Origin: Acytostelium subglobosum LB1
Taxonomy: Eukaryota > Evosea > Eumycetozoa > Acytosteliales > Acytosteliaceae
Length of the DNA stretch: 64,000 bases
Direction of reading: 5' to 3'
Assembly: GCF_000787575.1 (NCBI RefSeq)
Contig: NW_012236521.1
Location: forward strand, 266,924 to 330,923
Part shown: positions 44,901 to 57,700 of the stretch, piece after piece
Layout: every line of letters starts with the position of its first letter
How positions within the stretch are numbered: the stretch's first letter is position 1
Translations under genes and position numbers: made by a program
The notes under the pieces: generated by a model
Seen by the model: only the letters and a program-made list of their open reading frames with translations
Database searches by the model: none
What the model was told of the DNA's origin: nothing

Positions 44901-47900
44901 GCCAGGTTGCACACCATTGATTGATCGTATTGATTGTAGTAGGAGTTGGAATAGACGCAGTCCTTGTTGCCAAATTTGAATGTGACGCCATCCATGGCCA
45001 AGTTGTGACCGATGACTGTGATGGCACTGGATTGATCGGTGGGTCCGTCCAGCGGGTCGATCGAGGTGACCAAGGGGCCGACCTCACAGTGCTCAAGGGG
45101 GATGCCGCGCTTAAAGTCCGCCAGCGAGGTGGTACCCACCCAGCACAGATGGTCGTTGTACTTGGTGACGGCGACGCCTGTCGAGACCCAGTTGGTAGTG
45201 TCGCCAAAGAAGTAGGTCTCAATGTTGCGCGAGTACTGGAAGGACATGGTGGCGTGGTACAGCTGGTTGGCGAGCACGCGGGTGAATTGCACCATGGACT
45301 TTGGCAGCGAGTCCTGGCCACAGCGGGCCGTGTTCAGGCTGTTGACAAGCGACACAAGCACTGGGTCGCGGGTCTCCACGGGTTGAGTGATGAACTTTAC
45401 CAAAGTGTTGTCGACCACATTGTTGCTGTATGATACCCATTGTTGCATGGCCTCCTGTATGGACTCAAGTGAGACTTGATCGATCTCACTCTGGCACACG
45501 CCCAACGAGATGAGGTACTGCTGGATGGAGGTGGGATCGGTCACCGGCACAGGTGCGGCCTGGCACGACGTAGCACACATGTAGATCTGGTCATAGTCCA
45601 TTGTGCCTTGCACTTTGCTGACGGTTGTGGCGGGCATTCCCTGGACCATTTGAGCGGTAAAGTCGCGAGCATTGGTGGGCTGCTGAGCCTCGGGTTGCTG
45701 GCCAATGCGGTACAATGATTGAAGTAGTTGAGCGAGTGAGATTGTTGGGTCTGGACTGTTGTCGTTGGCGCCAGAGTCTGGGTTCTGGTCCAACAGGTCC
45801 CAGAAGAAGGCTGTAGTCCAGCCCATCGACATTGGTGCATCTTGAGTGGCATTATAATTCTCATAGTCTACCCATTGACCCGAGCAATCAGGGTCAAATG
45901 ATTCTTTGAGATGTTGTGAAAGTGATGGGAGTACAAGCTGAACGAGTGTGCATGTGGGAGGGTGGTGTGAGTTTTCAACTCCAGTTTTCAATTTGAGTTT
46001 GAATCAATCAATCAATCTTGTAACTTACACTCTTGTAGTTCATGGCGATGGATGTGACGAGACCATGCACAAGGTCCCACTTGGCTGCGGCGACGGGATA
46101 GGTGGCGGAGGATGGACGTGAGGTCCAGCCAATATCGAAGGAACGATCGAGTTGAGCGACGACATCATAGGCGAACGCTTGGAAGATGGAGTCCATACAG
46201 AATGACTTGATGACGGGACCATTCGTGCTCATGCGGCCACTGAAAAAGGCGTCAGATGTGACAAAGATGCTGCGGGGTGACGGCGCACCCATTGGCCACA
46301 CAGTCTGGCGCACGTCATGCAGCCACTGCAACACACGGAACAGCACGACGTAGTCGTCGGTGAAGTAGGGCGAGTAGGCACCCTGATCACTCATGTCGCG
46401 CGACGGCTCAGAGATGGTGGCGTTGTTGTCGTCGACAATGGTGATGTCGCGACCCTGGTCGTGCAGGAAGATCAGCACGAATGGCTTGAACTCCTTCTCA
46501 AATGAGAATTGAGCGTAGTCGTCCGAGCGGTACCAAGACTGCTCGCTCATGGCGGCCAGACATGAGTCACTGCACCAATGGTTGGTGTTGTAGATGCTCA
46601 GGTCGGTGTTGGGCAGCAATGAGTCGGGGAATGCTGCCATGTACTCAGCGATGCTCTCGGGCAGCATGGGCGACTCAACGTCGATCAACAACTTGCCCTT
46701 GATGAACTGTGTGGCCTGGAAGTTGTCCAAGTCTGCACAATTCGGCTGGCCAACGCACATCGAGTTCTCATAAGTCTCAACAGCACGGATAAAGTGTTGG
46801 GCCAGTGGGACATCGCCTGGAATACAGATGATCAATCTTCCCATGTACTAGGGGTGAGGAGGGGTGGAATGATTCCAGTGTTAGCATGTGAGATTGATTG
46901 AGTAGTTGATGGGTGAGTCCGAGGACTTACATTGAGCTGATGGTAGTTTGAAAGACAGACGACTGCGGGCGACTCGGATACAGCGAGTTGAGCCTCATCA
47001 ATGTCGAAGGACCATTGGGAGAGCGAGGGTGGGATCGAGAATTTCTTGGAGAAGTCAGGGGAGAGCTTGGTGCTCGTGACAAGCATGTTGCCATTGGGTG
47101 TTGGATCGCGACGTGGCTGAGTCATCTGGAATCCAAATGATTGAGAGAGTACCCAGATGTCGTCGCCATGACTGCCAGTCATCTGTATGTCGTTGTCCGT
47201 GCTCTGAGCAAAGTGAGCTGCGGCCAACAGTTGTTGATTGAACACTGGTGCCAAGACAGAGGGGAATGGTTGATTGAGTGGCGAGATGTTTGTGCGGTAG
47301 ATGTAGGGGTAGGCCTGCGAGAGCACAGTGGCCACCGAGCTGAGCGCGGTGAATGTGTGGCAGAGGAAGGCGTGGCCGTGAGACACGTCGGCCGCGAGAG
47401 TGGGGTCGCCCTGCAGATGGTAGTCGTGGGGCATCCATCCATTGGTGCCCGGCAACTTGAACAGCGACTTGTCGATCGGTTGACCCGGCACATCGTTGGG
47501 CACGGGGAAGCCGGCCATCGAATTGCAGGATGTGGAAGCCCGGGTTGCCCGGGGTGTTGGGTGCGTAGGCCAGGATGCCCCTGGCTGCGCATGTGGGTGG
47601 GGTGGCGACGCCGGCCACCGGCGTGTCCATCGTGCCGTCATCCTTCCACGGCATGTCATTGTACATCAAGTACTTTTGAGATGTTATCGATGCGAGTGTC
47701 TGTGCCAAACTCGAGTTGGACGCGGCCAAATTGTCAAAGACGACGATATCTTCTCTGCTGCTGTCTGCATATATATATCGCTGGGTGAGCGGCAACTTGC
47801 GAACCAGCCACCAGGTCACCGGTTGTCCGGCACCCGACAGGCAGCTCTGTGCCTCTATCACACTAGCCACTACTACCAACATCAGGCAACATAGCATTAG

Positions 47901-47918
47901 TCGTGCCAGTCGTGCCAT
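35942..47918 (-). CDS. Giant secreted DNase II-like / IPT-TIG / SdrD-B repeat protein, about 3,857 aa
   Basis: Six exons: 47918-46931, 46847-46029, 45937-44806, 44734-44530, 44446-37033, 36958-35942. The signal peptide is LARLMLCCLMLVVVASVIEA. Residues about 25-320 are DNase II-like (SGAGQPVTWWLVRKLPLTQR, YLMYNDMPW, GHAFLCHTFTALS), but the family motif with catalytic His reads GFHILQF, and I find no C-terminal HxK. Residues about 330-870 are an unrecognised domain with several Cys. About 11 IPT/TIG units follow (for example SPTEGGAHVTITGANFVPAS) to about residue 2030, then a Ser/Asp linker and a Thr-rich mucin-like block. An SdrD-B-like unit (YVDNNFNNVYDSGIDRLDYG), a calcium-loop-like YVDQDMNGMMDANE, a second longer Thr/Ser block (about 2860-3370) and a second SdrD-B unit with YIDSNMNGLLDD complete it. 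There is no C-terminal membrane anchor. Exon 1 has an apparent one-base frameshift near 47511-47516; correcting it makes all phases fit. Confidence 0.85.
37480..39020 (-). repeat. Coding minisatellite: Thr/Ser/Pro mucin-like repeats (second block)
   Basis: About 1.5 kb of irregular tandem repeats encoding ASTTSPSTT-type units in the minus-strand giant gene. On the plus strand the same DNA reads as GTCGATGGAGATGTTGTTGA-like repeats, giving a long stop-free shadow frame. Such tracts are typical stalk regions of cell-surface or matrix proteins and are prone to length change. Confidence 0.9.
40370..40985 (-). repeat. Coding minisatellite: Thr/Ser/Gly/Pro repeats (first block)
   Basis: About 0.6 kb encoding TTGPSTTSPTTGPASTT-like units in the giant minus-strand gene, between the IPT array and the first SdrD-B-like unit. 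It is the same kind of O-glycosylation-rich stalk as the block at 37480-39020, with Gly-Pro as a distinguishing element. Confidence 0.9.
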
Positions 47919-48786
47919 GATGTAGCTGTGATTGATTGATTAAGTGAGTGAGTATGTATGTATGATTGATTGATTGATTGATTGATGATATAGTGAGTGT
48001 GATTGTTTGATTGATTGATTGATTGATTGAGTGTCTTCATTCATTCGAGAATGAGAGAGTGAGTGAATGAATGAGCGAGTGATCGGTGGCTGGTCCTTGG
48101 CCTACACACCTACCCAGGATACCTTTACCTTGCCATTGGTCGTCAAGTCGAAACTTGATCGCCATCATCATCATCTGCAAAGGTACGACCACACATGAAA
48201 TTGATGATGGGGCGCATGTGAACATATCTTGGTGAAACCGAAGAGTTGTACATCAGTGATCAGGTGATCAAATGTTCTAAACTTGTGTAGGTTATGAACG
48301 AATCAGTGCTAAAATTGGTTGATGAAGCCTTGCGATGTAATCAAAAATCGCCAAAAGACATCAAGACTGCTCCTAAAATTGATCAAAGTCGAGACCACAC
48401 ACAAACTCACACAGATGATCAACCACACTGATCATACGATCACAACCTAATTTCATATGTCTATTCGTTCGTTTCCAACCCCTGTTCAATCACATCATCA
48501 CCATCATTTACAACCAATCGCACCTATCACCAACATGATATCCAAGTTCAGACTGCGACCATTGGTTGGGCCCAACCCTGGTCACACATTCGGCGAGACA
48601 AAGGCATGCATGGCACTAGCCTTACTGATCAACTCATGATCACTTCCATACTTACTCAATGATCAATCAATTATTCAGTCGATCAATCAATCACTCACAT
48701 CACATCACATCAATCAATCAATCATACATACATACACAAACAAACACAGAGAACATAGCATAACATAGCATAGATAGACACAGAGA
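47919..48786. promoter_or_regulatory. 868 bp divergent promoter region of the giant gene pair
   Basis: Separates the ATGs of the two giant genes, which are transcribed away from each other, so it must contain both promoters. It has dense ATTG arrays on the minus-gene side and CAAT arrays on the plus-gene side. A GC-rich perfect 14-bp palindrome lies inside a longer hairpin at 48557-48583. No convincing gene lies within. Confidence 0.65.
48557..48583. other. Palindromic hairpin in the divergent promoter
   Basis: GACCA / TGGTC flank the perfect palindrome GGTTGGGCCCAACC (48564-48577). Together they give about 11 bp of stem, far more GC-rich than the surroundings. It could be a symmetric protein-binding site or an RNA hairpin in a 5' UTR. 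Confidence 0.4.
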
Positions 48787-51700
48787 ATGACGCGAATAAG
48801 TCTACTTCTGGTCTTTATTGCCCTGTTTGTGTTGGCTGTGCATGCACTCCCACCGGTGCTACAAACCGTGGAGCCACAGATAATGATAGTACGTGGTGGC
48901 AGGTTTAAAGTGGCCGGAACATCAATTAGGAGCAATGTCAATGTGCCCCAAGCAAAGCTACACAACCCAAGTGGCGCGGTGATGGTCACCTTGCCAGTCC
49001 TCTACGACGTCGACAACGTACACTTCTACGTAGATGTGCCCAATCTGGAGGCAGGAGGCCTCAACCCCTCGGCCAACTCGATCTGGGACGCCAAGCTGAC
49101 GCTGACCACCGACGACGGCCAGTCCAACCCGCTGGACGTCACATTCTTTGCGCCTATGATCACCAATGTGGCGCCTCTCCAGGGCTTCGAAGGCACCGAG
49201 ATCGTCGTCTCTGGCTACAATCTGTATGCTGGCNNNNNNNNNNNNNNNNNNNNNNNNNNNNNNNNNNNNNNNNNNNNNNNNNNNNNNNNNNNNNNNNNNN
49301 NNNNNNNNNNNNNNNNNNNNNNNNNNNNNNNNNGTGTACCGCCCCTCAACCTTTGCCGGAACCAGTCATTCTCGGTGAGCCCGATGACCGTCGTGGTCAA
49401 CGGCCAGCCCGAGTATCCACCCAATGGCAACTTCAAGTTCATGTACACCGAGCCCATCATCACCGAGGTCACTCCATCATTGGGACTGACCCAGGGCACC
49501 ACAACTCTCCAAATCAAGGGTCTCAGTCTACACACTGCCACTGGCGTCAGCATTGGCTTTGACTTCTACGACAACACACAATTCCAAATTGGCCTCTTTA
49601 GCACCATCACACTCTTGGCACGTCCACAAGCTGGACCCACCCAACCACTCGCAGTCTCAGTCACAGCTCACAGCTACCGATCCAACGCCGACAAGACATT
49701 CCAATATGTTGGTATGTTTGACCTATCATTGTTTGATTGATTGATCGTGCTTGTACTAACACTCCCACCCCACTACCTCCAGAACCAACAATATCTATAC
49801 CATTGGGAATGGGATGGTCCATTGGTGGATATCAGGTGGGCGTCCAGATGGTGAATCCATTGTATCCACCAACTGTATTCATTGGCACACAACAATGTCC
49901 TATTACAACTGTGTTGCCAGCAGACCTTACTGGTAACGTCGGCTTCCAATGCACAGTTCCACAATACATGGCAATGGATGCTTCAGTCAAAGGTGTATTG
50001 CCAATCAGTTTCACAGTCAACAATCAACATTATGCCACGACCAAAACATACACCTACACTGGTAAGTGATCATATCATCACTGGAATCATTCCAATCACT
50101 CACTCACTAATTCATCCTCATATCATCACATTAGTGCCCAAGATTAACTCTGTGACTCCAAACTTTGGATGGGCTCAGGGTGGAACTGAGATTGAGATAC
50201 AGGGTGATTTCATGTTGACAAGTGATCCAAATAGATTCGTGGTTCAGATTGGAACTCAGACATGTACCATCATACCTGGAGCATCGACTGCCACATCACT
50301 CAAGTGTATCACACCAACATGCGTCGGTCCAGTTAACCCGGCTGGTGAAAGACTCATCCTATTCATCGACGGACAAATATCCGAGAACTACATCTCATAC
50401 TTCTACCAAAGTATGATTCATTCACTCAATCAATCATTATCACATGACTGACTAACATGGAATGATTCCACCCCACTCCCCTCATATTAGTCCCAACCTT
50501 TGACTTCAATCAAAAGTTTGGATATGCTAGTGTTGGAGCCAAGTTTACATTGACATTGCCAGTGAAGAATAATGCTAATGATCCATTGCCCATTGTTAGA
50601 ATGATTGGTGTTGGTAACTGTGTGTGCACACCTCAGGTCACCAACGACGTGCTCGACTGTGTCGCGCCAAAATTAATTACAACAAACTCCATTACTGCTG
50701 TGGATTTGGAGTTGGAGTATCCCAATGGCATCAAGGTGCCATCGAGCAGCCAGTTCAGTCTGGTCGTTCCAACACTCGACGCGATAGAACCCAACCTTGG
50801 AGTGATGGCTGGTGGCTCCATCATCCAGCTCAAGGGCACCAACTTCATTCTAGGATCCGTTGTCGCCATCACTGTTGGCACAGTCACTGTCCCACCACCC
50901 AAGATCAACCAGATCTCTGACACGATCATCAGTTTCGAGCTGCCTCAAAGCATCAAATTCAACTCAATCGATCTCACCGACAAGTGCATCATCAATCTCA
51001 AGCTCAGCAACCAAGATGCATACTCTGCTCTCTCGACCGCCAAGGAGTTCTTCTACTATCGTATGTCAATCACTCACCCAAACAAATGATGGCTGGAATC
51101 ATTCCAATCAATCACTCTATCATTCGATCACTCAATCAATCACACTTGGATTCATTCCCAACAATTAATCACACATTTGATCATTCAAACAATCACTCAT
51201 GCACTCATATACTCAATCAATCACACTTGGAATCATTCCCATCAATCATACTAACAATCTCATATTAATAATAATGTAGAGCCAACTGTTGAGTCTGCTA
51301 ATCCTAGCACAGTGATTAATGGTGGCGTGGTCGAACTTGATGGCCAATTCCTCAAGCACACTCAGTCTGTGATGGTGGCTACTGTTCCAGGACGTGATCC
51401 CGCATTCTCTGCAGCATGCACATCTGTTGAGTTGTTTGACATCACAATGGACTCATTCGATCTCAGTGGCAAAGTTCGTTGCCAACTCCCCACTATCCCC
51501 ATTCTCGGATCATCCGAGCAACTACTCATCTATTCCATGATCGATGGCAAGCCATCCACCAAGCTAGCCATCACTATTGTTAGTATGTTGACTCAACTCT
51601 GATCGCCCCACCCCTCATACTAATACTCAATAACTGGAATCATTCCAATTAACAGACCCCGTTTTGGTATCGATCACACCTCCAGTTGGACTTAACAAGG

Positions 51701-54700
51701 GCACGACTAAGGTGGTAATCAAGGGTCAGTACTTGACCAAGGTTGATAAGCTCACTATTGGCGCCGAAGTCTATAACTTGGCCCAGATCGATGTGATCGA
51801 TGATGCTACCATCGAGCTCGACGTCAAGGAGCCCGCTGCAGCCCTCGACATCACCAACCCATTCGCCGTCACAGCCAGTGCTGGCACGATCAATTCCAAC
51901 AACGACAAGACCTTCCAATACAAAAGTAAGTGATCACGATCAGAGACCAAACCCCGGCCATTTACTAATCCGCTCATTCAATCACACATTGTAGCACCAA
52001 CAATCACACTCACTCAAACACATGGATGGTCCATTGGAGATGGTATTGTGGACGTTACGATCGTAGACCCATTGTACCCACCAACTATATTGATTGGCGA
52101 CTTGTTGTGTGTGCAACAGGGTGTGTTGCCAGTAGTCTACCTTGGCAACTACCAGGTCCAATGCAAGACCCCACCATACACCGCCACAGACGGCTCGACA
52201 TCTGGTCCACGCCAAGTCAGCTTCATTGTTAATGGCCAACGCTACAACAGCCCCACTCCCTACAACTATGTCCTACCATCGATCACCGGTCTGAGCATGC
52301 CCAGCAGTGTGACCAATGGCGGTGCCAACATCGACATCGATGGTCTCAACTTCATGGCCCCTGTCGTAGTGTACGTTGGCGACACGGGCGTGCTGTGTGG
52401 CGCTCCCACCTTTGTGTCCAACATACTGATCACGTGTGACTTGCCCGCATTCCCAGCGGGCGCCACCACGATCCAGGTTGAGTGCAATGGTGTCAAGTCT
52501 AACAAGTTCCCATTCACCTACACTGGTGTGTCGGTCACCGACATCGAACCCAAGCACGGCGACAAGCTGAACCCCGGACCCGTAACCCTCAAGGTCACTG
52601 GAACAGGCTTTGGCGTGAACGCTGCCGCTGTCACCGTGACCATTGGTGGCCTCAACTGTCCCATCACTGCCATCATCAACACGGAAATCCAGTGCACCAA
52701 GCCCGTATCGCCAGTCACCAACAACGCTGCGCCGGTGGTCGTCACCCGCGGAGCGAGTACCTCGCAGGACGTCGTCAACTTCAACCTGCACGGACTCGAG
52801 TGTCTGGGCTATCCAAACGACCGCGCGCCCGTTCCCTGGTGGTTCTCATACAAGATCAGGAAGTCCGAGCACTTCCTGTACTACGACTCCAACAGCCAGG
52901 AGTTCGCGCTGCACCACGACATTGTCCTGGCGACCAACCACCTCCACGCGACATTCGAGCAGCACCTGTATGGATACTACTACCTATTCTACAATGATCA
53001 GCCAGACATCAGAGGTAGCAAGGGCAGCAAGGGCGGCTATGGCCACGCCAAGGGCTTCTTCATGTGGGAGCATGATGGCACGGGCATCCACGTGATCCAC
53101 TCCAACCCGCAGTTCCCACGTGAGCTCGTCGGCGACGTCTATGACTTCACGGTACAAGGCTCCAACAACAACAACCAACACTTCTTCTGTTATAAGTTTG
53201 CACCGACTGGACTTGACCGTGTGGCCCTCTACGCACTGCGCAATCATGTCTTCTTCTATCCCCTCGACAACCTGCCAGTCCACCCACCACCTCCCGTTGG
53301 AGGCTTCAACTGGGGCAACTACCCCAACCTGGACAATCTGGTCAACATCAACAATGATGGTGCTATGAAGGCCCTCGCTGCTGTAGGTATTTCGATTGAT
53401 TGATGAGCAAACTCGAAACCAGTTTGCTAACTCAAACTCCCTCCACACACAACAGGCATGCCTCGTTCAAAAGGCTTCGAGCAATATCTTGTTGAACTTC
53501 TGTTACTGGGTTGGTCCACAATTCACTATCAATGGAATGAATGCAAACTACTTCATGAAGACTAATATGAAGACTCCGCCAACTTATGTTGCCGGTCGCC
53601 AGGTACAGGTGACAGTGGCCGGCCATCCTCAAATCTTGGCCGTCGATCAATTCGTCGTGGACAACCCCAACAAGGTCAACACCTACGAGGGCATTGACAT
53701 TTGGCAGGTGATCACCAATCACTACGGCCAGAGCATGTTTGTCCAGACCTGGACGTCCAAGGAGACCAAGTTGGACTCGGTGCCAAGCATTGCCAATGTG
53801 GAGGTTGTTCGTATCCCTCGCAACCTCGTCTTCAACATGGCTGGTGAGGACATGGAGGCATTCTTCCCGCACAAGAACGACCATTCCAAGATGGCTTACA
53901 GTCTCCTTGCCAAGACCACTAACGCTGGTGCCAACGACAACATGTTCTGTGTTGGTGATCTAAACCGTCACACTGGCCAAGGTAAGCGTGGTGGTGGAGC
54001 ACTCTGTTTCCAACACGCTGGTCTCGTCTACCAATTCAATCGTTTCGTTCATGGATACTCAACATACGTAAGTCTCTCTCATTCTCACACTCAATCACTC
54101 GTACAATCACTCTGGAATAATTCCAGTCACTCAATAATCACTCACAACTCACTCAAACACTCAATCAATCACTGGAACTATTCCAATCACTCATCATTCA
54201 ATCAATCAATTACTAACTCCAAACTCTCCAAACAGGGCTTTAACCTTCACAAGAACCAAGACTGGATGGCTGCCGATGGTGGCTTCATGACTTACTTGTC
54301 TGTGTTTGACCTTGTCACTCCTACCCGGGTACAATTCTCATCCAAGGTCAAGAGTTTGAATAATGCCGGCTATCCAAACTATTTGTCGCCTCTCGTTGCC
54401 AACGAGCGTCCACAAGAGAACGAAGGCTACGTCGTCTACGCTTCGCCAATCCAAATGCCAATCCAATTCACCATCCCGCCCACCGAAGCCTGGGCCAACC
54501 CCATCTACTTTGAGATCAAGGACAGCATCTGGGACACGGTCAACGCCCAGGAAGACACACTCAAGCGCCTGCCCGCCTACACCCAGAACGTGGCCGTCAA
54601 CACGCTGTACCAGGTGGACAACATGAATTCGCTGCGCACGGTCGGTCCACAGAACACCATGGTCATCAGAACAATCCCCAGGACCAAGACATTCACCGCC

Positions 54701-57700
54701 GGCGCGACCACGATCAATCCCAGCGGTGGAACGCACGTCGACACTGTGACCACCTTCACCCCCATCAACCCCAACATCGTGCAATCCGCACAGGTGCTCA
54801 ATCAGCTGCAGATAATGCCCGCCGTTAACGCGGGCCCGAACCAGCAAGCACTCAATAGGGCTGCCGCGCACCAGTTGGTCAACCCGCGAACTTACAACGA
54901 GTACGATGTGGAGACGATCGTCACGGTGGGCTTCGAGTCGTCGCCAAATGGCAACGTCAGTCCGCTGCTGGACATCCGCGCGCATGATGTGTGCGCCGTG
55001 TTCTACATCGCACACGATCCGGCTGTTGCCACCATCTGCACGCTGGTCGATCTGCAGAACGACATCAACCAGCCGTGTGTCCCCGCTGTCGCCCTGAGCA
55101 ACCATCTCACCGCCACCGGCGCGCCCGCGCCACCCGTGTTCCCCAACGTCCGTGCCCCTCCCAACCCCGAGGTCATTGGACAGCGCGACTATGACGTCTT
55201 TGTCATCCCCACGTTCTTGTGCATCCGCCATGTGTTCAAACTGCGCACGGCCATCACCCCGCACCTGGGCGGCGTGGTCCTTCCCACGCTCTACCCGGTC
55301 GTGATCGACCCGTTGCACGTCAACAACCCATACGCCCAGGTACCCGACCACAAGATCATGGCCACCACCGTGGACTGCCTCGACGAGATCACCTACAACA
55401 TCCTGATCGACGTGATTGGCGCTGAAAAGTTCGTCGGTGTGCCCACCTGGAAGCACGCGATTGTCCTGGCGCTGGCCAAGAAGATCAACGTCGACGAGAT
55501 GGCCATGACCGCAGGCCTGCAAGTGTGCTTCGACTTTGGAAATGACATCGCGGGCGACTTGAACTCGTACGTCGGCGCCGACCCGTTCTACACACAGGCC
55601 AAGGTCGTTTGGGAGCTGATGAACGAGCTGCGTGTCACCGACCCGGCCTCGGTCTTCTCGTGGGACGCTGTGTTCTCGGCCTTCCTGAAGCTGCACCCGC
55701 TCGAGAACATACACTCCATCCCAGACTTCTTCATGAACAAGATGGGTGTGCCCATCTCTGCGCAGAACCTCAAGATCATGGTCGACGAGGGTGTCTTTGT
55801 TCCTCCACCCCCCAACGTCGTCGACAGGAAGCGTGCCGCTGCCATCTTTGGAGGCGGCGGTGGTATGCCATTCGTCCACTTCCTCAAGTTGGCCGCGAGA
55901 CTCGGTGCTGGCCCTGCCCCAGCCCCAGCCCCAGCTCCAGCACCCGCACCAGGACCTCCTCGTCCTGGCAACCAACGTACATTCCCCACAGCCGTACAAT
56001 TCCTCATTGACTATCCAGTTACCTTTGAGGGCGAGGCCGTTGCCGCATTGTCAGACCGCCAGATTGGTGTTCTGGACCAGGCTATGGCCAAGTGGGCAAC
56101 ATTCAACCACGTCAATCAAGCCGCACGTGTCCTTCTCTGGGACCAAGCACTCAAGACCAGCAACCAGGAGATCAAGTTCTTGGACGAGATCACACTCACA
56201 TTGGGCCACGATGGCAGCTACCCCATGGCACTGTGCTACTCTAGCACTCACATTGAGTTGTGCTCGCCAATGTCCATAGTCACCGCCACCCTCACACTTG
56301 AGCGCATTGTCATCAACACCGCCCCTGCACAGACCCTGCTCATGGGCGACCTCTCGCTCTATTACTATGCGCGCCCGTCCACCTATGACGGACCTGTGAT
56401 GGCTGGCGTCGATGGTCTGGCCATCGCCACAATCAATGGCCTACTTTGTGATATCCGCATGATCGCCTCTGACTCGTTCGTCCCCGACAATGCCGTGCTC
56501 AACAGCTTGTGCCCACAACAATCTGGCGTGGTTGCCAATGTATCGGCCACGGCTGGTACCACCCAGGGTGGCGACACCCTCGTCGTCACTGGCTACCGCT
56601 TCACCGGAGGCATGGCCGTGCTCATTGGCGACGTGCCCTGCACTACCACCACCCTAGTCTCACCAAACGAACTCGACTGTGTTGTGCCCCCTGGCGCAGG
56701 CCGCGATCACCCCGTCAACATACTCACATCGGCCAGAGGCAAGGAAGCCACCGGTTTCTACTACTCATACAACCGCCCTGTTCTCGGACAAATAATGCCA
56801 GGCGCTCTGGTCAGCACATCAGGCGCAATGATCACATTGCTCGGCAGCAACTTTGGAGTGGACGTGGCCAATGTCACGGTGACGATCGACAATGACCGTC
56901 CTTGTGTGCCACTCCAACTCATCTCGCACGAAGAGATCCGATGCCAGGCCCCACCAGCGGTCGGCGCCTTCCACTTTGTCAAGGTCACCGTCGCAGGCCA
57001 GTCATCACGACTCGGTGTGCAGCACCTCTTCACCGATCGCTACCTCACCGCACCCGCCAGCATCACCTCGATCAGTCCCATTGCGAGCCAGGGTGGTCTC
57101 CTCCTCAATGTCACCGGTCTCAACTTTGGCAACGATGCAGCCAGCCTCACTCAGCTCACAATCAATGAAAAGTCATGTGATGTTATTGTGGCCCAGTCCA
57201 CGCCCACAAGCATCATGGCCAAGATACCATTTGGCGTACACCCTGGCACTGTGTCGGTGAATATCGCCGGCCTTGCTGGCGAGCCCTTCTCCGCATTCCA
57301 GCACTCTACGCCATTCCTCAACACAGCCAACATCACACTGCCTACAACTGGTGGCGTCATCCAACTCAATGGAGGTTCATGGCCCATCTCGCCCAGCGCC
57401 ATCGACTATGTACGTTTGAACGCAACATTCGACATCCAGTGTGTGCCATTCGTCACGTTCCTCGAGTGTACAGTGCCACCTGGTGTGGGCCGCAATGGAC
57501 AGCTCACGACATCAGTATTCCAACAGGTCATCAACACTCCAGTGGTGATATCATACCGCACGCCAACCATTCAGTCGATCAGTATCGCTAGCAGTGGTGT
57601 CACTATCCGCGGAACTGAGTTCGCGCCCAATGGACTAACGATCAACAGTGCCACAACATACGTATCATTGCTCGACTCGAACAAGGTCGAAGTTGGACGT

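Noticed and set aside
53396-53455. In-frame reading through intron 7 of the giant plus gene as a new start
   Set aside because: GTAGGT donor at 53383 and CAACAG acceptor at 53455 join the two halves of the DNase II domain in phase.
54338-55999. 553-codon minus-strand ORF
   Set aside because: Lies wholly antisense to the GC-rich exon 9 of the giant plus-strand gene; its His/Arg/Gly/Val composition is typical of a codon-bias shadow.
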